The notes: generated from the sequence alone by a model not told the origin. 64,000 nucleotides of DNA from Collimonas sp. PA-H2 (GCF_002564105.1 NZ_PDBX01000001.1:2666001-2730000), one strand, 5' to 3'. Positions 36,108 through 45,248 are shown, counted from the first letter of the stretch. Made by a program: numbers and translations.

Positions 36108-37967
36108 ATGACATCCAGCTTGAGCATGAGCGAAGCGGTAATCTTGGTTCCGGAACACGCCGCGCAGGATATCGACATGGACGCGATCCTGCGCCGGCGC
36201 GCCGCGGCAACGCCGGACGAGGTCGCTCTGCGTTTCCTGAAAAACGGTGAAGACGACATCGTTGACTTGACCTATCGTCAGCTCGACTTGCGCGCCGCTC
36301 GCCTGGCCCGCCAGCTCAAACAGCAGTTGACGCCTGGAGCCCGGGTGCTGCTGGTGCTGGAACCTGGCCTGAACTATGTCACGGCGCTGTTCGCCATTTT
36401 CAAGGCGGGCGCCACGGCGGTGCCGTCGTTTCCGCCGGTCGGAACCCGCGCCATCTCACGCTTCGCCAGCATCTGCAACGATTGCAATGCGCAGCTGGTG
36501 ATCGCTGAAGGCAGCTTGCAGGCGTCGGTCGACCGCCTCAACGCTACGCTCTCCGCCGAAGGAAATTTTCCTGAATGGCTGTTTGTCGGCAGCGATTTTT
36601 TCGAAGCACGAGATGTGCAGCCAATACCCGCGCATGCAGACGACGAAGGGCGCAACGGCGGACAATTCCCGGCGCTGCTGCAATACACATCCGGCTCCAC
36701 CGGCAATCCCAAGGGTGTGGTGCTTTCCGCCGCCAACCTGATCAGCAACAGCCGCGTGCTCGACATCAGGCTGGGATCGGCAGAAAAACATATCGGCTTC
36801 ACCTGGCTGCCGCCCTACCATGACATGGGCTTGATGGGGGCGCTGCTGTTGTCGGTGTACAGCGGATTCACGTTGGTGGTCATGACGCCCGCTCATTTCG
36901 TGCAGCGTCCGCTGCGCTGGCTGAAAGGCTTGTCGACGCACCGGGTCACCACCTCGGTGGCGCCCAATTTCGCGCTCGACCTTTGCGTCGATACCATTAC
37001 CGATGAAGAAATCGCCGAACTCGACCTGAGCAGGCTGAAGATGCTGTTTTGCGGCGCCGAGCCGGTGCGGCAAGCCACGCTTGACCGTTTTTCGGAAAAA
37101 TTCAGAGCGGCCGGATTCTCCAGCGCGGCGTTTGTCCCGTGCTACGGCCTGGCCGAAGCGACCCTGTTCATTTCCGGAAAATCGGATCGCGACGCGACAC
37201 CGAAGACGCTGCTGCTGGACCATGAATCTCTGGCCTGCGGCCAGGCTAGGCCGGCCACCGCAGATGCACCTGCCACGGCGGTAATCAGCTGCGGCACGGT
37301 AGCCAGCGGACATGTGATGGCCATCGTCGATCCCGACACCCGGAAGCAGTTGCCGGCCGGCTCGGTCGGCGAGCTGTGGTTCAAGGGCGCCAGCGTGGCG
37401 CAAGCCTATCTCAACCAGCCCGAAGCCAGCACCGAAATATTCCGTGCCTTCATTGCAGGCGATTCGCAGGACGGCCCCTACTTGCGCACCGGCGACCTCG
37501 GTTTCATGCTCGACGACGAACTGTATATCACCGGCCGCATCAAGGACGTCATCATTTTCGCCGGCCGCAATCTCTATCCGCAAGACATCGAAGCCGCGGC
37601 CCAGGCCAGCCACCCGGCGATCCGCACCAACGGCGTCGCGGCGTTCTCGGTGACGCGGGACGATACGGAACAGCTGGTGGTGGTGGCCGAGATCCTGCGC
37701 TCAGCCAAGTTGAACGGCGAAGACCTGGAAAACGTCGAAGACGCGATTGCCGCCGCCATCACCCGCAGCCACGGCGTGGCGCCGCACACCGTGCACCTGG
37801 CGCCGGTGTCGACGATTCCATTGACCACCAGCGGCAAAGTGCGCCGCAGCGCTTGCCGCGACGCCTTCAATGGCGGCGCGCTGGCGTACGCCAAGGCTCG
37901 TCCAATGCCATCGGCGACAGCAGCGATAGTCGAAACCGACAGCACCACACTTTTCCAACAGGGGTAA
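36108..37967 (+). CDS. Fatty acyl-AMP ligase (FAAL) of polyyne biosynthesis
   Basis: This 619-residue adenylate-forming enzyme has the ATP motif YTSGSTGNPKG (about 192-202), YGLAEATLF (about 345), TGDLGF (about 461) and GRIKDVIIFAGRNLYPQDIE (about 475-495). The overall size and FAAL-like spacing match enzymes that activate a fatty acid and pass it to a carrier protein rather than to CoA. It is the first gene of the conserved core and follows an ACGGAG ribosome site. It should load the starter acid onto the ACP at 39963. Confidence 0.93.
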   Translation: MTSSLSMSEAVILVPEHAAQDIDMDAILRRRAAATPDEVALRFLKNGEDDIVDLTYRQLDLRAARLARQLKQQLTPGARVLLVLEPGLNYVTALFAIFKAGATAVPSFPPVGTRAISRFASICNDCNAQLVIAEGSLQASVDRLNATLSAEGNFPEWLFVGSDFFEARDVQPIPAHADDEGRNGGQFPALLQYTSGSTGNPKGVVLSAANLISNSRVLDIRLGSAEKHIGFTWLPPYHDMGLMGALLLSVYSGFTLVVMTPAHFVQRPLRWLKGLSTHRVTTSVAPNFALDLCVDTITDEEIAELDLSRLKMLFCGAEPVRQATLDRFSEKFRAAGFSSAAFVPCYGLAEATLFISGKSDRDATPKTLLLDHESLACGQARPATADAPATAVISCGTVASGHVMAIVDPDTRKQLPAGSVGELWFKGASVAQAYLNQPEASTEIFRAFIAGDSQDGPYLRTGDLGFMLDDELYITGRIKDVIIFAGRNLYPQDIEAAAQASHPAIRTNGVAAFSVTRDDTEQLVVVAEILRSAKLNGEDLENVEDAIAAAITRSHGVAPHTVHLAPVSTIPLTTSGKVRRSACRDAFNGGALAYAKARPMPSATAAIVETDSTTLFQQG

Positions 37968-37970
37968 GCA

Positions 37971-38918
37971 GTGACCAATACCAAAACTCCGGCGGCGCCA
38001 GCGCCTGGCGAGAAAGTACAAGTGCTCAGGGATGGCGACACCAAGGCGCGCAGGCTGGCTTACCTGACGGTGCTGACGCCTGCCATCGGTTTTATCGCCG
38101 CGCTCTGGTATTCGATCCAGTTCGGCGTCAAGCAGCAAGACATGGTGCTGCTCGGCGTCATGTATTTCCTGACTTCGTTCGGCGTCGAAGGCGGATTGCA
38201 CCGCTTCTTTTCGCATCGTGCTTTCAAGGCCGGACCGGTGGTGACTGCTGTCATCGGCATCCTCGGCTGCATGGCGGCGCAAGGCCCCATCCTGTTCTGG
38301 GCGGCGACGCACCGCATGCACCACGTCTTCACCGACCAGGACGGCGACCCGCATTCGCCGCGGGTGCTGTCGCCTGGCCTGCGCGGACGCATCAAGGCCT
38401 TGTGGCATGGCCATGTGGGCTGGCTGTTTACCGTCAAGCGCAGCAACTGGAGCACCTACGTGCCAGACCTGTTCGGCAGCAAGCTGGTGCTGTTCGTCAA
38501 CCAGCACTACCTGATCTGGGTATTCCTCGGCCTGGCGATACCGACCGCGATCGGCGCCGCGCTGAGCGGCATCGAAGGTGCGGTCGGCGGCCTGCTGTGG
38601 GGCGGCCTGGCCCGGATCTTCCTGCTGGACCAGGTGACCTGGGCGGTCAATTCGATCGGCCATACCTTCGGAAAACGACCCAACCAGACCAGGGACACCA
38701 GCGGCAACATCGGCTGGCTGGCGCTGGTGTCCGCCGGTGGCGGCTGGCACAACAACCATCACGCCAATCCGGCGCTGGCGCACAACGATTTTCATTTCTG
38801 GCAAATCGATACCACGGCCTGGGTGATCCGCTTGCTGGGCCTGGTCGGCCTGGCATGGGATATCCGGCAACGCCAGAGCACAGATCCGCTAGACCAGAAA
38901 CTTTTCAATAACGATTAA
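37971..38918 (+). CDS. Acyl-lipid/ACP desaturase 1 of the polyyne core
   Basis: The 315-residue membrane desaturase starts at a GTG three bases after the FAAL stop. Histidine boxes are HRFFSH (about 77), HRMHH (about 114) and HNNHH (about 260), the delta-9 acyl desaturase pattern. Four hydrophobic stretches are present. In polyyne pathways such desaturases act on ACP-bound chains, and some act as acetylenases. Which bond this one makes cannot be told from sequence. Neighbours are tightly packed, supporting one operon. Confidence 0.92.
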   Translation: MTNTKTPAAPAPGEKVQVLRDGDTKARRLAYLTVLTPAIGFIAALWYSIQFGVKQQDMVLLGVMYFLTSFGVEGGLHRFFSHRAFKAGPVVTAVIGILGCMAAQGPILFWAATHRMHHVFTDQDGDPHSPRVLSPGLRGRIKALWHGHVGWLFTVKRSNWSTYVPDLFGSKLVLFVNQHYLIWVFLGLAIPTAIGAALSGIEGAVGGLLWGGLARIFLLDQVTWAVNSIGHTFGKRPNQTRDTSGNIGWLALVSAGGGWHNNHHANPALAHNDFHFWQIDTTAWVIRLLGLVGLAWDIRQRQSTDPLDQKLFNND

Positions 38919-38933
38919 CATCGGGAAAATGCC

Positions 38934-39908
38934 ATGACTACGCAAACCAATGTCTTACCTCCCAAGCCGGCGAGCGCCGCCGGTCCTGCACTGAGGCCGG
39001 GCGTCGCGCCGCTGACCGGCGCCGGCGCCACCATCAAGCAGGTCACCGCGCTGGTGGTCATGCTGGTGCCGCTGGCCGGATTCGCGGTGGCGCTGCAGCG
39101 CGCGCTGGAAGGGCGCATGTCGACCATCGACGTGGTGCTGTTCGGCGTCTTTTATTTCCTCCACATGGGTGGCATCACGATGGGCTTCCATCGCTACCTG
39201 GCCCACAAGACCTTCAGCACCTCGCCCTTTTTCGAGGGACTGCTGCTGATCAGCGGCTCGATGGCGGCCCAGGGGCCGATCATGTTCTGGGTCACCACCC
39301 ATCGCCGTCACCACACCTACAGCGACCAGCACGGCGATCCGCATTCGCCCAACCTGCACGGCTCGGGGCTGCTCGGCCGCCTGCGCGGGATCTGGTATGC
39401 GCATATGCCGTGGATGCTGGCCAAGGATGTGTCGGGCTGGAATTTCTTTGCGCCGGATATCCTCGCCAACCGCAAGCTGTTCTTCTACCACCGTACCTAC
39501 GGCCTCTGGATCGTGCTCGGCCTGGCGCTTCCGGCGGTCATCGGCGGCGCGATTGGCGGCAGCTGGGATGCGGCCTTCAGCGGTTTCCTGTTCGGCGGAC
39601 TGGCGCGGATTTTCCTGGCCAACCAGGCTGCCTGGTGCGTCGGCTCGGTGTGCCACATGATCGGCGGCAAACCGTTCAAGACCGACGACAACAGCGCCAA
39701 CAACTGGACCGTCGCCATCCTCACCTTCGGCGAAGGCTTGCAGAACAACCACCATGCATTCCCGGGATCGTACCGCCACGGCGTGAAATGGTGGGAGCCG
39801 GACCTGAGCGGCTGGCTGCTGGCCGGGCTGGGAAAAATCGGCGTGGTCTGGAACCTGCGCTCGCCTGACGAAAAAACGATAGCAAAGATGCGGATGCGCG
39901 CCCGCTGA
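38934..39908 (+). CDS. Acyl-lipid/ACP desaturase 2 of the polyyne core
   Basis: The protein has 324 residues with boxes HRYLAH (about 85), HRRHH (about 122) and NNHHAF (about 270). It is a paralogue of the preceding desaturase and shares its membrane topology. The N-terminal 30 residues are Ala/Pro-rich and probably cytoplasmic. It is 15 bases downstream of desaturase 1. The pair likely produces successive double or triple bonds on the ACP-bound chain. Confidence 0.92.
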   Translation: MTTQTNVLPPKPASAAGPALRPGVAPLTGAGATIKQVTALVVMLVPLAGFAVALQRALEGRMSTIDVVLFGVFYFLHMGGITMGFHRYLAHKTFSTSPFFEGLLLISGSMAAQGPIMFWVTTHRRHHTYSDQHGDPHSPNLHGSGLLGRLRGIWYAHMPWMLAKDVSGWNFFAPDILANRKLFFYHRTYGLWIVLGLALPAVIGGAIGGSWDAAFSGFLFGGLARIFLANQAAWCVGSVCHMIGGKPFKTDDNSANNWTVAILTFGEGLQNNHHAFPGSYRHGVKWWEPDLSGWLLAGLGKIGVVWNLRSPDEKTIAKMRMRAR

Positions 39909-39962
39909 TCGCTGCAAAATTCAAACACACACATTTGATTCACATTCACCCCAGGAGAAATC

Positions 39963-40295
39963 ATGTCTCAAGAAAACAAGTCGGGCGGCCTGTTCGGCTT
40001 CTTCCGCAAAGGCGGAGAGGAAGTTGAAAGCAATGAGCCGTTAAGCGAAGAAGTGATCCGCCAGTGGCTGGTCAAGCGCTTGGCCAAGCAGGTAAAAGTC
40101 GATCCCAGCGCGATCGACACCGCCAAGAAGTTCGAGCTGTACGGCCTCGATTCGATTGTCGCGGTGCGGGTTTCCGGCGACCTGGAAAAACTGGTCGAGC
40201 AGCGCCTGTCGCCGGCGCTGCTGTTCGAACACCCAAGCATCGACGAGCTGAGCGCTCACCTGGCCACGGAACTCGGGCTCAACGCCATCGCATAA
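39963..40295 (+). CDS. Acyl carrier protein of the polyyne core
   Basis: This 110-residue protein is longer than a housekeeping ACP, with a charged N-terminal extension (residues 1-30, GGLFGFFRKGGEEVESN). The phosphopantetheine site is LYGLDSIVAVRV with the serine near residue 63. An AGGAGAA ribosome site precedes the ATG. It should hold the growing chain between the ligase and the desaturases. A dedicated ACP between desaturase genes is a hallmark of bacterial polyyne clusters. Confidence 0.93.
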   Translation: MSQENKSGGLFGFFRKGGEEVESNEPLSEEVIRQWLVKRLAKQVKVDPSAIDTAKKFELYGLDSIVAVRVSGDLEKLVEQRLSPALLFEHPSIDELSAHLATELGLNAIA

Positions 40296-40309
40296 TCTGG
40301 GAGAAATCA

Positions 40310-41410
40310 ATGCCGTCCGCAAATAGTTACCCTTCATCGCCGGGGCCCGAATTCGAGGCGTTCCTGGACAAGAGCAAGACGCTGGAAGGCGCCCGTCTGG
40401 CCGAAGCGATTCCTAAATCGTATTTCGAACCGCAAGCCTGGCGCGGCCTGGCCGGCTTTTTCATCAGCTATGCGCTGTATATCGGCGCCATTGTCGGCGT
40501 CGCCTATGCGCCGCACTGGGGATTCTATATTCCCCTGTACATCGTCGCCGGGCTGGGCGGATGGGGCCTGCATTGCATCGCGCACGACTGCGGACACAAT
40601 TCGTTCTCGCGCAACAAGAAGCTCAACATAGCCATCGGCCACCTGTCGCTGCTGCCGCTGCTGTATCCGTTCTATTCATGGAAGCACGTGCATAACCTGC
40701 ATCACTTCCATACCAACAACCTGGAACTCGATACCGACTGGCGGCCGATTCCGCGCGACATGTACAAGCGTATGTCGTTCGGCCAGCGCTTTGTTTATAT
40801 GGGCACCAGGACCTGGCTGTTCTGGGCCGGCACCATCAATTACTGGATCGTGTCGGGCTTTCGTCCGGGATTTTTCCCCAAGAAGGACATGCGCAGCGAT
40901 GTCAAACGCTCGATCGCGTTCGTGGTGCTGGCTTCGATTGTGTATTTCTCCGCGCTCATCTACTTTACCGGCATAGCAGGTTTCTTCTTGCTGTTTTTTG
41001 CGCCGTGGATTGCAATCCACACCTGGTTCAGCGTGACCACGCTGATGCACCACACCGCGGCCGACATCCCGTTCCTGACCTCGGAACACTGGACGCCGAA
41101 CGCTAGCCGCATGCTGGTCACCACCGACTACCGCTATCCGAAATGGCTGCTGTTCCTGACCCACAACATCTCTATCCATACCGCCCACCACGTGGCGCCG
41201 GTGGTGCCGTTCTATAACCTGCAAAAAGCGCAGACGGCATTGAAGCAGGCTTATCCGGGCATGATCAGGGAAAAGAACTTCAGCTTCGGCGACCTGCTGT
41301 GGGTCGTAAAGAACTGCCATTTCTACGATCTCGATTCGGGCTATTACAAGGATTCGGCGGAGCAGCGCGCCGTGGTCAACGGCGGCGCCACCTCGGTCCC
41401 CAATACCTGA
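40310..41410 (+). CDS. Desaturase 3 (delta-12/acetylenase type) of the polyyne core
   Basis: The ATG at 40310 gives 366 residues; an in-frame start at 40064 overlaps the ACP and was rejected. Boxes are HDCGHNSF (about 92), HNLHHFH (about 127) and HTAHH (about 290). This is the delta-12/FAD2 pattern, different from the two delta-9-type enzymes before it. FAD2 relatives include plant acetylenases, so formation of a triple bond is plausible. It is 14 bases after the ACP stop. Confidence 0.92.
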   Translation: MPSANSYPSSPGPEFEAFLDKSKTLEGARLAEAIPKSYFEPQAWRGLAGFFISYALYIGAIVGVAYAPHWGFYIPLYIVAGLGGWGLHCIAHDCGHNSFSRNKKLNIAIGHLSLLPLLYPFYSWKHVHNLHHFHTNNLELDTDWRPIPRDMYKRMSFGQRFVYMGTRTWLFWAGTINYWIVSGFRPGFFPKKDMRSDVKRSIAFVVLASIVYFSALIYFTGIAGFFLLFFAPWIAIHTWFSVTTLMHHTAADIPFLTSEHWTPNASRMLVTTDYRYPKWLLFLTHNISIHTAHHVAPVVPFYNLQKAQTALKQAYPGMIREKNFSFGDLLWVVKNCHFYDLDSGYYKDSAEQRAVVNGGATSVPNT

Positions 41411-41453
41411 TCCATCATCAACCCGTGCCGGACCAACCGCAGGACCTGACGAT

Positions 41454-42398
41454 ATGACTGACATCACTTCACCATCGCCGCCGCTGTCGCAACAGCCGGC
41501 GGCGGCGCCGGCCCTCAGCATCGGCGCCAGCCTGGCAAAGGCAGGTTACCAGCTGGGCGGCCTGCTGGCGCCCAGGCTGGCCGGCCGGATTGCGGCCGAC
41601 GCCTTCGGCCGCTCGCGCTCAAAAGGCGGTCGCACCTTGTTCAGGATGCCGCTTGGAGCGCAAACCTTCGAGATCGCCGGCAATGAAGACGTGCGCCACG
41701 GCTATCTCTGGAAAAACCAGGGTCCTACCGTGCTCTTGGTGCACGGCTGGGGTTCCGACAGCAGCAGCATGATCGGCTTCGTCAAGCCGCTGCTGGCGCT
41801 CGGTTTCCAGGTAGCCTCGTTCGATGCGCCTGCGCATGGCGAATCGGCTGGCAACAAGACCACGATGACGCGCTTTGTCAAAGCGGTCGGCGCGGCCATC
41901 AAGTCACTCGACAATGTGCAGATCGTTGTCGGCCACTCGCTCGGTTCAATTGCCTCGGTGGCCGCCATCGCCCACGCCAGCCCAAGGCACGCAGAAGCCG
42001 TCAAGCGCATGGTGCTGATCGCCGCCCCGATATCGCTTTCCACCGTGCTGGAGCGCTGGTCGACCAACCAGCGCCAGCAGCTGCCGCCGGCCGTGATCGG
42101 CAAGATCTACGACCGCCTGCACGTGCAGAACGGCGTCCCGGTCAGCCACTGGGATATCAGCGTGCTGGGCGCGGCCATGGATGTGCCGGTACTTGTGGTC
42201 CACGACGAACATGATCCGGTGGTGCCCCTGACCGAGGCCCAAAGGCTGATGCGTAGCCTGAAAAACGTGCGCCTGGAACAAACCTCCGGCCTCGGGCACA
42301 GCCGGATACTGTCGGCCGCCCCGGTCAAGGAACTGATCACTCGCTTCATCAGCGAATCCCATCTGACCCCAACTAGCCTGGAACCTAGCAATGACTGA
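41454..42398 (+). CDS. Alpha/beta hydrolase (probable thioesterase) of the polyyne core
   Basis: The 314-residue protein has the oxyanion motif VHGWGSDSSS (about 97), nucleophile VGHSLG (about 160), acid DEHDPVVP (about 251) and histidine GLGHSRI (about 280). It is soluble with no signal peptide. In polyyne clusters a hydrolase at this place releases the chain from the ACP. It overlaps the rubredoxin gene by eight bases, so the two are coupled. Confidence 0.88.
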   Translation: MTDITSPSPPLSQQPAAAPALSIGASLAKAGYQLGGLLAPRLAGRIAADAFGRSRSKGGRTLFRMPLGAQTFEIAGNEDVRHGYLWKNQGPTVLLVHGWGSDSSSMIGFVKPLLALGFQVASFDAPAHGESAGNKTTMTRFVKAVGAAIKSLDNVQIVVGHSLGSIASVAAIAHASPRHAEAVKRMVLIAAPISLSTVLERWSTNQRQQLPPAVIGKIYDRLHVQNGVPVSHWDISVLGAAMDVPVLVVHDEHDPVVPLTEAQRLMRSLKNVRLEQTSGLGHSRILSAAPVKELITRFISESHLTPTSLEPSND

Positions 42399-42576
42399 AA
42401 CAGAAACTGAATTCAAGACACTGATGTGCCTGGTGTGCGGCTGGATCTATTCGGAAAAGAATGGCGCCCCCAGCGAAGGCCTGGCGCCGGGCACCCGCTG
42501 GGACGATATCCCGGACACCTGGACCTGCCCTGAGTGCGGCGTAAAGAAAGAGGATTTCACCATGGTGGAATTTTAA
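42391..42576 (+). CDS. Rubredoxin
   Basis: This 61-residue protein has the two iron-ligating pairs CLVCG (about 12-16) and CPECG (about 46-50), with the aromatic core WIYSEKNG and DDIPDTWTCP of rubredoxin. It is the last gene of the core and probably feeds electrons to the di-iron desaturases. The reductase is not in the window. Confidence 0.95.
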   Translation: MTETETEFKTLMCLVCGWIYSEKNGAPSEGLAPGTRWDDIPDTWTCPECGVKKEDFTMVEF

Positions 42577-42725
42577 GCTGCCGCAGTTGCGCCATCAGCG
42601 TTGCCACAAGCTCATGGGAACCTATCAGCTTTGACAGGGTGTTGAAATCCGGCGGCGGTATGATTTCTGACCGGCGCCAGTCAGCTTGCAGCTTGCCATC
42701 GATGCGACTAGAAATGGAAGACACT

Positions 42726-43190
42726 ATGTTTATTCATAATGCAAGGTACGTCGCGGCGCTGGGCATCTTTCCCCTGGCAACCGACGCCACCTGCCATCTC
42801 TGGGCCGGCCACTACCGCGATTTCGGCATCGACAACCAGCAACTGCCGGACGCGATCGCCGAGGAGCTGCGCACTACCATCGCGGCAGCCGTCTATATCT
42901 GCCAGCAGGGGCAGGAAAACCGTGACAACGACGCCGTGTTCATCCACCTGGCGGCGGACCAAGCCTCGATTGCCGCGCGCCAGATCCCCGACGTGCCGCT
43001 GCAAAAAGGAAACGCAGGCACTATTGCCCACTCTTGTGAAATCGGCGTCATGGCGCCGGTTGCATGCAGCAGGACCAGACCGCAAACCACAATACCAACA
43101 GGAGAACGTCATCGTGAGCACCCCCACCGAACAGTTAGCGCCTACCCCCGAATCCGTCGCCAAGGCGTTCCTCACGCCGCGAACCGATGA
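42726..43190 (+). pseudogene. Rieske oxygenase remnant with in-frame internal deletion
   Basis: The ORF starts MFIHNARYVAALG, matching MFIQNTWYAAALSG of the Rieske oxygenase at 32650. It then jumps to IFPLATDATCHLWAGHYRDF and GIDNQQLPDAIAEEL, matching residues about 247 onward (IFTPATDVTSHVFVGMHRDF, DVDNQMFTEFTAKEV), and continues to IHLAADQASIAARQI, the counterpart of IHLDRPAFAARRI. Roughly 233 residues, including the Rieske cluster and the iron site, are missing without a frame break. The ribosome site (GGAAG) remains and the frame runs 77 bases into the next gene. It cannot be an oxygenase; it may still be translated. Confidence 0.8.
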
Positions 43191-43896
43191 GCGGACCCCG
43201 GTCACGGCCGGTTTCGAGGGCGCGAGCCGGGTAGAGACCTATGGCCCGAGCGGCAAGCTGGTGTCCTGGCAGGCCGGCCGGGGGCCGACAGTATTGCTGG
43301 TCCACGGCTGGGAAGGCCGCTCCAGCGACATGGCGCCGTTCATTCCGCCGCTGCTTGAGGCCGGCTACCGCGTGGTGCTGGTCGATCTGCCGGCGCATGG
43401 CGAGTCCGAAGGAACGACCTCGTCGATCCCGGCTTGCGCCGCCGCGCTGCTGAAACTCCAGGACTTGATCGGTCCGGTGTATGCTGCAATCGCGCACTCG
43501 GTCGGCTGTGCTCTTACTGTGGAAGCGGTGCGGCACGGCCTGCAGGTCGAGCGCCTGGTGCTGATCGCGCCGCCGGCGCGCTACTTCGATTACGCCGTCG
43601 GCTTCGGCGTCCAGGCTGGCCTGGACCGGCGCCAGGTGGCGGCAATGATCGCCCTGCTGCAGGAGCAGGGCGTCGATGTCGCCGATGTTAATACGCCGCG
43701 AGCCGCCGCAAGCCTCAAACAACCGCTGCTGATCCTGCATTCGAACGACGACCGCGTGGTGCCGGTATCGCTTGGTGTGGAAATCGCCGACGCCTGGCAA
43801 GGCGCCAAGCTGCTCCGCTTCGACGGCCTGGGCCATCGCCGGATTCTGAAGGCGCCCGAAGTGATCGATGCCGCGCGCGCTTTCCTGACTACCTGA
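43114..43896 (+). CDS. Second alpha/beta hydrolase at the cluster edge
   Basis: The GTG at 43114 follows GGAGAACG and gives 260 residues. The oxyanion motif VHGWEGRSSD (about 63), a nucleophile elbow IAHSVG (about 128), acid HSNDDRVVP (about 209) and GLGHRRIL (about 239) mark an alpha/beta hydrolase related in layout to the 41454 product. It may be a second release or editing thioesterase. Its start lies inside the Rieske remnant, so the intact original order was probably oxygenase followed by hydrolase. Confidence 0.85.
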   Translation: MSTPTEQLAPTPESVAKAFLTPRTDERTPVTAGFEGASRVETYGPSGKLVSWQAGRGPTVLLVHGWEGRSSDMAPFIPPLLEAGYRVVLVDLPAHGESEGTTSSIPACAAALLKLQDLIGPVYAAIAHSVGCALTVEAVRHGLQVERLVLIAPPARYFDYAVGFGVQAGLDRRQVAAMIALLQEQGVDVADVNTPRAAASLKQPLLILHSNDDRVVPVSLGVEIADAWQGAKLLRFDGLGHRRILKAPEVIDAARAFLTT

Positions 43897-43954
43897 ACCA
43901 GGGCTACCTGAGAACCGCCGGAACATGACTATGCGGCGGGGGCAATACGGCCCA

Positions 43955-44455
43955 TCACCTCGACAGCAGAGGATGGTCGCGGTACTGCTTGGGCGACATG
44001 TTGAGCCAGCGCTTGCAGGCCAGGAACAGTGCACTCTGGCCGGTGAAACCAAGCAGGAAAATCATCTCTGAGACCAGCAGCTGATGCTGTCCCAGGTACT
44101 GTTGCGCCAGGCTGTACCGCGCATGCTCCACCAGCGCCTGGAAACTGGGCCATTGAAAGGTGCGTTCGCTGATGCATAGCGCGCTGGCGATGTCGGCCCT
44201 TAACGGCGCGCCGTCCGCCAGCCGGCCGAGACGCTCGCTTCTTCGGCGAGCTCGATGGCGGTGTCGTCGGTAACCAGGCGCAGGTAGCAGATAAGCGGCG
44301 CCAGGCTGGCGTACAGGTTTTCGCTGGACATCATGGCGTAGCCGGCCACGTCGAAGATGGCGGGCGTGGTCACCTCGGGAACCGACAGCCCGATCGCCGG
44401 GTTATTCGAGCGCAAGGCGGCGACTTTCCACAAGGCACGCAGCTTTCCCGTTGGA
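43955..44455 (-). pseudogene. Decayed AraC-family regulator
   Basis: On the minus strand the frame near 44455-44240 reads ALWKVAALRSNNPAIGLS, GYAMMSSENLYASLAPL and YLRLVTDDTAIELAEE, the start of an Arabinose_bd-type sensor domain. A frame change near 44220 leads to RLADGAPLRADIASALCISE then FTGQSALFLACKRWLNMSPK, the AraC DNA-binding domain. About 110 residues between them and the N-terminus are lost. It is a dead regulator next to the cluster end and may once have controlled it. Confidence 0.75.
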
Positions 44456-44460
44456 TAACT

Positions 44461-44550
44461 GGCGTTACCAAGGTGTTCAGCTATTTCGATGCGGACGCCG
44501 TCAAGCAAGGCCTGACCAGCGGCATTTACCTGGCGTCGCTGGACCGATAA
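44461..44550 (+). pseudogene. Unidentified 3' gene fragment
   Basis: One frame reads GVTKVFSYFDADAVKQGL and ends IYLASLDR before TAA, with no start of its own. It looks like the C-terminal end of a lost protein. The parent family was not identified. Confidence 0.3.
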
Positions 44551-44640
44551 GCAGCCATCCGGGCCCCGGGATTCGGCCCGGATCTCGGCCGTAGTTGCGA
44601 TCACATTGAAAGTATTAAGTACACGGAGAGGAAAGCCATC

Positions 44641-45126
44641 ATGCAACGCAAGAGTTTCGGCAACATGCAATGCCCCATTGCCCGCAGCCTGGAACGGGTC
44701 GGCGAATGGTGGAGCATCCTGATTCTGCGCGACGCCTTCTATGGCCTGACCCGCTTCGACGAATTCCAGAAAAGTCTGGAGATCGCCCCCAACATGCTGA
44801 CCCGGCGCCTGAACGCGCTGGTGGAAGAAGGCTTGCTGGAACGGCATCTTTACTGCGAAAAACCGCCGCGCCATGAATACCTGCTGACCCAGCGCGGCCG
44901 CGATTTCCGTCCGGTGTTGCTGGTGCTGCTGGCCTGGGGCAACAAGCATTTCGCGCCGGAAGGCGAAAGCGTGATGCTGCTCGACGCCGATACCGGCGCC
45001 AGGGTCGAGCCGGTGCTGTACGACGGCGCCAGCGGCAAGCCGATCGGCGCACAGCACGTGTTCGGCGCCGGCCCGGCCGCCGACCAAGTTGTCCGGCTAC
45101 GCGTCGCCCGCCAGCCGGGCAAGTGA
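44641..45126 (+). CDS. HxlR-family transcriptional regulator
   Basis: The 161-residue protein has the HxlR winged helix: [45 protein letters not shown] and [12 protein letters not shown], with [11 protein letters not shown] forming the wing. The cysteine in MQCPIAR can be redox- or electrophile-sensing in this family. An additional 60-residue tail follows. It points at a minus-strand azoreductase fragment across a short gap, as HxlR genes often neighbour quinone or azo reductases. That target has decayed. Confidence 0.88.
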   Translation: MQRKSFGNMQCPIARSLERVGEWWSILILRDAFYGLTRFDEFQKSLEIAPNMLTRRLNALVEEGLLERHLYCEKPPRHEYLLTQRGRDFRPVLLVLLAWGNKHFAPEGESVMLLDADTGARVEPVLYDGASGKPIGAQHVFGAGPAADQVVRLRVARQPGK

Positions 45127-45129
45127 AAA

Positions 45130-45248
45130 GCTGAAGCGATGGCGAGGTCGGGATGGCGGGCCCGGAAGGTCGCGACTACCCCCGCTGACAGTTCACGACT
45201 GACGGAGCCTTGCCCGAGGATGCTGGAATCCAGGTGTAGCAGTTCATG
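45130..45248 (-). pseudogene. N-terminal fragment of an FMN azoreductase
   Basis: In one minus-strand frame the sequence reads [20 protein letters not shown] and then [10 protein letters not shown], matching the N-terminus of FMN-dependent NADH azoreductases (KLLHLDSSxxGxxSVSR). About 40 residues remain and the expected start codon is out of frame. It is next to the HxlR regulator gene. Confidence 0.6.

Noticed and set aside
44200..45087. Minus-strand frame of 295 residues opposite the HxlR gene
   Set aside because: Only its 3' part (44240-44455) is real, as the AraC remnant; the rest is antisense to the HxlR gene.
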